Source of the DNA: Fibrobacter sp. | GTDB lineage: Bacteria > Fibrobacterota > Fibrobacteria > Fibrobacterales > Fibrobacteraceae | DNA: 64,000 nt | Reading direction: 5' to 3' | NCBI GenBank assembly: GCA_024398875.1 | Contig: JAKSIJ010000005.1 | Span: 1 to 64,000 of the forward strand | In this document: positions 59,808-64,000 of the stretch, piece after piece | How the letters are laid out: each line of letters starts with the position of its first letter | How positions within the stretch are numbered: the stretch's first letter is position 1 | The notes under the pieces: model-generated | Seen by the model: the letters and a program-made list of their open reading frames with translations, nothing else | What the model was told of the DNA's origin: nothing | The model's database searches: none | Made by a program: the position numbers and the translations under genes

Positions 59808-61424
59808 TCAAAGATCCTTCACCACCATGATTCCGCTCTTATCAATCTTCGGATAGGCGCGCATGCCTTCGCCGCCCTTGCCCTGGTCCAGAATCTCTTG
59901 GAGGTCACCGTTCACGGAATAGAGCACTAGTTGCCAAGGTCCATTGGGCGCATTGAAGTAACCAGAGTTCTTCTGCACATTGCGCTGGAAGGTACGATTC
60001 AAGCGATCTGCAATATTGCGAGCCTGCACCAATTGCACATTGGCCAAAGACCAAGAGATGGGTGTGCCTCCCATATCAAAAATCAGTAGCGCATCCATGT
60101 CGGTATCTTCCTTCATGGTGAACTTCCAGCTGAAGTTCTGCCAACTGGTACTCAAGTCCAGAATACGGCCGTTGGCGTATGGCGTATAGACATCCACATC
60201 CTTCTTGATGTTCACGTTCAAGGTGCGCGGCTTTGCGGCCTTGGCCCGCATGCTGAACACGTAGGTCACGCCATTGATGAGAGAAAGATGCTGCTTGAAC
60301 TGAAGGCCCCAAGTTTCGGCACTGGCCTGTTCGATATCAAAGCAGACCTCTCCGTTTTCTACAGAGACTTTAGTCTTTCCGCCCCAGAAGTCCGTGGTCC
60401 AGCCTTCTAGCGGGTTCCCGCCAGAGAAATCGCCGTTCTGAATGAGGTTCGTTCCAGTGCCCTGGGACCCGATATTGAAATTCTTGTTTTGAATAAAGGT
60501 GGGAATGACGCTAGTGTTCTGAATGCCGAGAGGGCTATCCACAGCCACTTCCTTGCCCCAGCCCACCAAGGTGTTGAAGGAGCCATGAACCGTCATGTCC
60601 ATTTCCGGACTGTCGAAGTTACCCGGACCAAAACTCCAGGCCATCCAGCCTATGCCCAGGCGCTCACACTCCGCCATGATGTGCTTGTAGGGAATCTCAC
60701 GGACTCCGCCTACAGCCACAGGAGCAAACTCGCCCACAATGAGCGGCACCTTTTTCTCCACTGCGGTTTCAAGAGTGGCAGTAACGCGTTCCTGAACCGT
60801 AGAAAAACCCGTTGCCACAGCATCGTGCTTTTCGGAGGGCCACCACATGTGGATGGAGAACAGCAGATTGTGCTCCGGGTCTGCCTGCAAAAGCCTTGGA
60901 CCAACATTCAAAAGGTTCTTCTCGTTCTGGCCCCACAAATCCGCATCAATCATGATGGGCACGCGAATTCCAGCCGCACGCATCTTGGTGACAATGAGGT
61001 TGTAGGCCCCAAAGAATTCTTCCGGATCCTGCTCTGTAGCACCAGGTTCGTTTCCCACATTGACAATCAGGTATTCCTGATGGTTGGAAATCAGCAGAAG
61101 AGTCTCTTCGCGAGTCCAGAATTCAAGAGCTTCCGAAAGCCGATCCCAGTTGCCCGTGGTATCGTGGATTTCCGGAATGGGAATCATGCCGTTAGTGATG
61201 CAAAGGGTGATGATGTTATCCAAATCGCTCACGCGGCCACGAGTATTCCACACAATGCGAACGCAGTTGGCGCCCGTCTTTGCAATTTCCGGGATGGTCT
61301 TTCCTTCCCTATCCGTCCAGATGAACATCTTGTTCACGCCGCGAAGGATGACCTTTTCGTTATCCTTACTGTAGAGGGAACCATCTTGGACAAAAAAACC
61401 GGGTTTTACCGACGAGAAATTCAT
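59808..61424 (-). CDS. GH5 glycoside hydrolase (mannanase-like) with CBM and C-terminal domain
   Basis: 538 aa. TIM barrel (~8-290): LRGVNKM (~27), PEIHDTTGNWD (~84, mannanase-type), acid/base VNVGNEPG (Glu126), HMWW (~192) and nucleophile IVGEFAP (Glu232). Residues ~326-465 are a CBM4/9-like sandwich (NLIQNGDFSGGN, YVFSMRAKA). The last ~65 residues (WQLVLYSVNGDLQE, GIMVVKDL) resemble a secretion-sorting C-terminal domain. Yet there is no signal peptide: ATG 61424 has GGAG upstream and an in-frame TGA eight codons before it. A beta-mannanase role is inferred. Confidence 0.88.
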   Translation of the reverse strand: MNFSSVKPGFFVQDGSLYSKDNEKVILRGVNKMFIWTDREGKTIPEIAKTGANCVRIVWNTRGRVSDLDNIITLCITNGMIPIPEIHDTTGNWDRLSEALEFWTREETLLLISNHQEYLIVNVGNEPGATEQDPEEFFGAYNLIVTKMRAAGIRVPIMIDADLWGQNEKNLLNVGPRLLQADPEHNLLFSIHMWWPSEKHDAVATGFSTVQERVTATLETAVEKKVPLIVGEFAPVAVGGVREIPYKHIMAECERLGIGWMAWSFGPGNFDSPEMDMTVHGSFNTLVGWGKEVAVDSPLGIQNTSVIPTFIQNKNFNIGSQGTGTNLIQNGDFSGGNPLEGWTTDFWGGKTKVSVENGEVCFDIEQASAETWGLQFKQHLSLINGVTYVFSMRAKAAKPRTLNVNIKKDVDVYTPYANGRILDLSTSWQNFSWKFTMKEDTDMDALLIFDMGGTPISWSLANVQLVQARNIADRLNRTFQRNVQKNSGYFNAPNGPWQLVLYSVNGDLQEILDQGKGGEGMRAYPKIDKSGIMVVKDL

Positions 61425-61479
61425 AAGAACTCCATTAAACTTTATTCAATAGAAAAATACATTATCACAAGGGAAAAAG

Positions 61480-61557
61480 GTATGTCAATTCACAATTAGT
61501 AATTCAAAATGCAAAATTATATCGCAAGCTGGAAACGCTCACAATTCATAATTATGT
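61480..61557. repeat. short mosaic-repeat words before the GH5 gene and after the DUF2914 gene
   Basis: TCAATTCACAATTAGTAATT, CAAAATGCAAAATTAT, and TCACAATTCATAATTATG, the same words as in copies B and C, between the DUF2914 stop (61558) and the GH5 start. No CTTG or GAA hairpin core is left. Confidence 0.6.
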
Positions 61558-62724
61558 CTACTTCAGCGAATCGCGGACGTACGCCGAGGGAGCTAGAGCC
61601 TCGTTAAAAACCTCGAATGCGATAGCCCCAATAACCGCGCCCCCCTTGTAGGCAGTTTCCACGCGGTACTTGCCGGCAGGGACCTTACTCTTCTTGCTAA
61701 AACTGCGGAATCCATCATCACGGCCACCGCGGATGGTCATGCGGCCAGAAGAAATCTTGTCCGTTAGGCTGTAACTGCCCGTTTCTGGATTCTGATAATA
61801 CCAGCGGTACTCGAGCTCCGCCTTCAGTTCCGCCGGAGCATAGACGGAACTGACCACATAAATCTCATTCCCATCAATTCTATGGACCGAGGGAATTTTC
61901 AGGCCAACCCTTTGTAAAAAACTGGGAGCGTCCACATCGCAGGAATAAGTCGCCTTGTCAAAATTCTGGCAAACCATGCGCTGCTTCAAAACCAGGGGAA
62001 CCGGCGGCACCCAGTTCAAAATGTAGGCTATCACCAAAAGCGTGCTAATCACGCCAGGTGCAATCAGCACCTTCCAACTGCGATGGGAAATCTTCTGAAT
62101 GAGAATGCAGACGCCAAAAGACAAAAGCGTACTGACGAAGAACCAGATAAAGCCAATGCGATGGACCAAGTGAGGAATGGTGAAATTCATGAACATGGTC
62201 CCCAGAAGGCAGAAGAACGCCAAAGTGAAGCCGAAACTTTCATACTTCTTCTGAAGGAATTCATTTCCCACCAAAAGGGAGGCAAGGACCAGCACCAAAA
62301 CGAAGGATGCGAGAGAGCCGCTGCTCTTGAAATAGCACACGACAAGAGCGCTGAACAAGCTACCGAAACAGAACTGTACCACCCAACTGAAGCGGTTCTT
62401 CCAGACTTCGCTCCATTCCCTATCCAGAAAGCGGTGGCGCACTACAATGGCTTGCTTCCCCTTGACCGTCTTCATGTTGTCGGATTCCGCCTGGATGCGT
62501 TCGGGGGTCCAACCTTCAGGATGTTCCAAGCGCGCAGAAAGCAGCACTACAAAAACGAGAGCGCCCAAATAGTAGGCCAAAAGGAACAACAGATCCGTCC
62601 CGTAAACCTTGTGGCCAAGGGTCCAGGAATCCCAGCCAAAGCCCGCCAGGAACGCAATCGCCGGGAAAAACTTTTTCAGTTTCACCACGATGGGAAGTGC
62701 CAGAAGTTTATCCGCAAACTGCAT
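61558..62724 (-). CDS. membrane protein with DUF2914 domain
   Basis: 388 aa from ATG 62724 (a TTG precedes it). N-terminal half has about seven or eight membrane helices (~19-240). The C-terminal ~130 residues are the DUF2914 beta domain, presumably periplasmic: YVVSSVYAPAELKAELEYRWYY (~298), IRGGRDDGFRSFSKKSKVPAGKYRVE (~340) and GAVIGAIAFEVF. Two Cys (CQNF, CDVD) may form a disulfide. Starts 6 bp after nadD, same strand. Function unknown. Confidence 0.85.
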   Translation of the reverse strand: MQFADKLLALPIVVKLKKFFPAIAFLAGFGWDSWTLGHKVYGTDLLFLLAYYLGALVFVVLLSARLEHPEGWTPERIQAESDNMKTVKGKQAIVVRHRFLDREWSEVWKNRFSWVVQFCFGSLFSALVVCYFKSSGSLASFVLVLVLASLLVGNEFLQKKYESFGFTLAFFCLLGTMFMNFTIPHLVHRIGFIWFFVSTLLSFGVCILIQKISHRSWKVLIAPGVISTLLVIAYILNWVPPVPLVLKQRMVCQNFDKATYSCDVDAPSFLQRVGLKIPSVHRIDGNEIYVVSSVYAPAELKAELEYRWYYQNPETGSYSLTDKISSGRMTIRGGRDDGFRSFSKKSKVPAGKYRVETAYKGGAVIGAIAFEVFNEALAPSAYVRDSLK

Positions 62725-62730
62725 CAAGAA

Positions 62731-63366
62731 TCATTCCTTATACAAATCCCGTTCCAGAATGTACTGGTAGATTTCGGGCAATAGTCCCGCGGGACATTCG
62801 CTGCGGTTGCAAAGCAGGCTTTTGCGGATGTTGGTGCTGGAATAGACGCCGTTGAAGCCCTCCTCGGGCCCGAGCCACAGCAGCGGAGCGTAACCGTTTG
62901 CATTGTGGGCTTCCACGTCGGGCTTGGGGTATCCATTGCGGGCAAAGACAATCAGTTCGATATCCCGCAATAGCATCGGGCCGTTGTAGTTCGTGCCGTA
63001 AAAATTCATGGGGTCGCGCCAATGCGGGATGTTGCCGTAACTGTCGGCGCCAACCAGCAAGCGGAAGTTTATGTCCGGAAACTTCTCCTTCACGCCCATC
63101 AAAAAGACGTAGGAACCGCGAAAATCCCCTTGCTGAATCTCCAAGTCTGAAAGCACCAGCCGCTTATCGCCCGAGAAAGCCATTTCCAGCATGGTAAAGC
63201 GGTCTTCCGGGCTTGCGTGGAGAGTCTTGTCCCAGCGATCCGGACTAGGCATGAACCATACTTCATCGCAAAAACCGCGGTCAAGGCAAGTCTTTGCCAC
63301 CGTCACATGATCTTGATGAACGGGGTCGAAAGCTCCCCCGAGAATGGCCACGTTTTTAGTAGACAT
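62731..63366 (-). CDS. nadD: nicotinate-nucleotide adenylyltransferase-like
   Basis: 211 aa. Adds AMP to nicotinate mononucleotide in NAD synthesis. Seen: ILGGAFDPVHQDHV (~7; the HxGH motif reads HQDH), FMPSPDRWDK (~38), LLVGADSYGNIPHW (~104) and VYSSTNIRKSLL (~175, the ISSTxIR motif). The Gly-to-Asp change in HxGH is uncommon. ATG 63366 overlaps the upstream barrel gene by 11 bp. With nadE in this window, two steps of NAD synthesis are covered. Confidence 0.88.
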   Translation of the reverse strand: MSTKNVAILGGAFDPVHQDHVTVAKTCLDRGFCDEVWFMPSPDRWDKTLHASPEDRFTMLEMAFSGDKRLVLSDLEIQQGDFRGSYVFLMGVKEKFPDINFRLLVGADSYGNIPHWRDPMNFYGTNYNGPMLLRDIELIVFARNGYPKPDVEAHNANGYAPLLWLGPEEGFNGVYSSTNIRKSLLCNRSECPAGLLPEIYQYILERDLYKE

Positions 63367-63934
63367 AGGCAGCAAAACCTAAGTTCAACTGCAGGCGGCT
63401 TCCGGAAACGGATTTGCTCTGGAAAGGATCATAATGGTCCAAAACCCAGTGGTAGGTAATATCCGTGAAGAGCATTGTCTTCGCAAAAATGTTAAAGATT
63501 GTGCCAAAACCCGCATACCATTCATTCCAGGCAACGTCTCCCAAATCAGAAAGCTCCTTGACTCTGGAATAACCGCCTTCCAAATAAAGCGTGCCAAATA
63601 CATGAGCCCCCAATTCCACATCGAAATCGGAATGGTCCACTTCTACATCCTTACCGTTATCCGCTTCCTCGGAATAATCAAAGAAGCCATAGCCAATGCG
63701 AAGGAAACCCAGTCCCGGAAGCCACGCGCCAATCATGGGCTCAATCTGACGGAAGCCCAAGCCCTTATCGTTTCCGACTCCCGTACCAGAGCCAAAGCCA
63801 AGGGCCGCCCCTAAAAAAATCGGAGTGGAAATCGCCGTTCCGGCACCACCGCCGGGAACCACTTCCTGCGCGTGACCAAGGCCCGCGAAGAGAAGGCCGA
63901 GGCACATCAAAAAGGCATAAAAACCAGACTTCAT
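63356..63934 (-). CDS. outer-membrane-type protein, unknown function
   Basis: 192 aa from ATG 63934. Signal peptide (ending GLGHA). Gly-rich strand pattern (PIFLGAALGFGSGTGVG, FLRIGYGFFDYS, FDVELGAHVFGTLYLEGGYS) and a final LNLGFAAYVY suggest a small beta-barrel. Its end overlaps nadD. No family recognised. Confidence 0.78.
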   Translation of the reverse strand: MKSGFYAFLMCLGLLFAGLGHAQEVVPGGGAGTAISTPIFLGAALGFGSGTGVGNDKGLGFRQIEPMIGAWLPGLGFLRIGYGFFDYSEEADNGKDVEVDHSDFDVELGAHVFGTLYLEGGYSRVKELSDLGDVAWNEWYAGFGTIFNIFAKTMLFTDITYHWVLDHYDPFQSKSVSGSRLQLNLGFAAYVY

Positions 63935-63943
63935 TGCCAAATC

Positions 63944-64000
63944 CTATAAGACGAGAAGCAGTGCCAACGCTAGGCTCACCAAGCTATTCAGCACGGCATC
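63944..64000 (-). CDS. C-terminal end of a membrane protein (cut by window edge)
   Basis: The last 18 codons before a TAG at 63944, reading NSLVSLALALLLVL at the C-end, are hydrophobic. The gene continues beyond the right edge; identity unknown. It ends 9 bp before the barrel protein's ATG, so they may share a transcript. Confidence 0.5.
   Translation of the reverse strand, partial: DAVLNSLVSLALALLLVL

Overview
The window looks like chromosomal housekeeping DNA of a Gram-negative, probably rumen-type Fibrobacterota bacterium (Fibrobacter-like). This is inferred from gene content, not from a search. Outer-membrane barrels, lipoproteins, lspA, an Omp85-type barrel and an RND exporter indicate two membranes. 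meso-Diaminopimelate dehydrogenase (ddh), a GH5/carbohydrate-binding glycosidase and a DUF3332 lipoprotein fit Fibrobacter. About 62 protein genes (one cut by the right edge) and one tRNA-Pro(GGG) are called. No phage, transposase, CRISPR array or rRNA was seen.

Layout. 0-10 kb: yicC, an unknown gene with an attenuator-like leader, proA, hisI, then a tight operon tilS-ftsH-folP-cdaA plus a membrane-anchored SUMF1-fold protein. 10-20 kb: M15-like peptidase, lipoprotein, PDZ-thioredoxin, pyrD, M20 peptidase, sirtuin, rpsF-rpsR-rplI, asparaginase, and a TlpA / small membrane protein / MauE trio. 20-30.5 kb: Nudix, Omp85-like barrel, RND/MMPL exporter, aminotransferase, an FHA-ABC exporter overlapping a receptor-type Ser/Thr kinase, yraN, YciO-like. 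30-43 kb: topB, rfbD, thioesterase, an operon (membrane protein, squalene/phytoene-synthase-like, lspA, rluD), dnaA with candidate DnaA boxes, thiD, ddh, dut. 42-54 kb: pepA, DAACS symporter, slyD, nadE, HAD/aspartoacylase/lipoprotein operon, dusA, priA. 54-64 kb: a 985-aa DUF349 protein, sua5, DUF3332, tRNA-Pro, DUF1573-like, GH5, DUF2914, nadD, barrel protein.

The most unusual signal is a mosaic intergenic repeat family. It occurs as large copies after proA, after the SUMF1-fold gene, after dnaA and, in frame, inside priA; smaller pieces lie in topB, on both sides of thiD and before the GH5 gene. Its core carries two hairpins whose loops are constant (CTTG, and GAA/TTC) while the stems differ between copies with complementary changes. 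That is the signature of a structure maintained through sequence turnover. Copies abut stop codons and in places supply the C-terminal codons or stop of a gene.

Other points of interest: an NAD synthetase whose glutaminase domain has lost its catalytic Lys/Cys region; a kinase/FHA-ABC pair resembling mycobacterial PknF/Rv1747; a class-2-like dihydroorotate dehydrogenase carrying Cys where Ser is usual; a GH5 enzyme without a signal peptide; and a probable S6:S18-type leader before rpsF.
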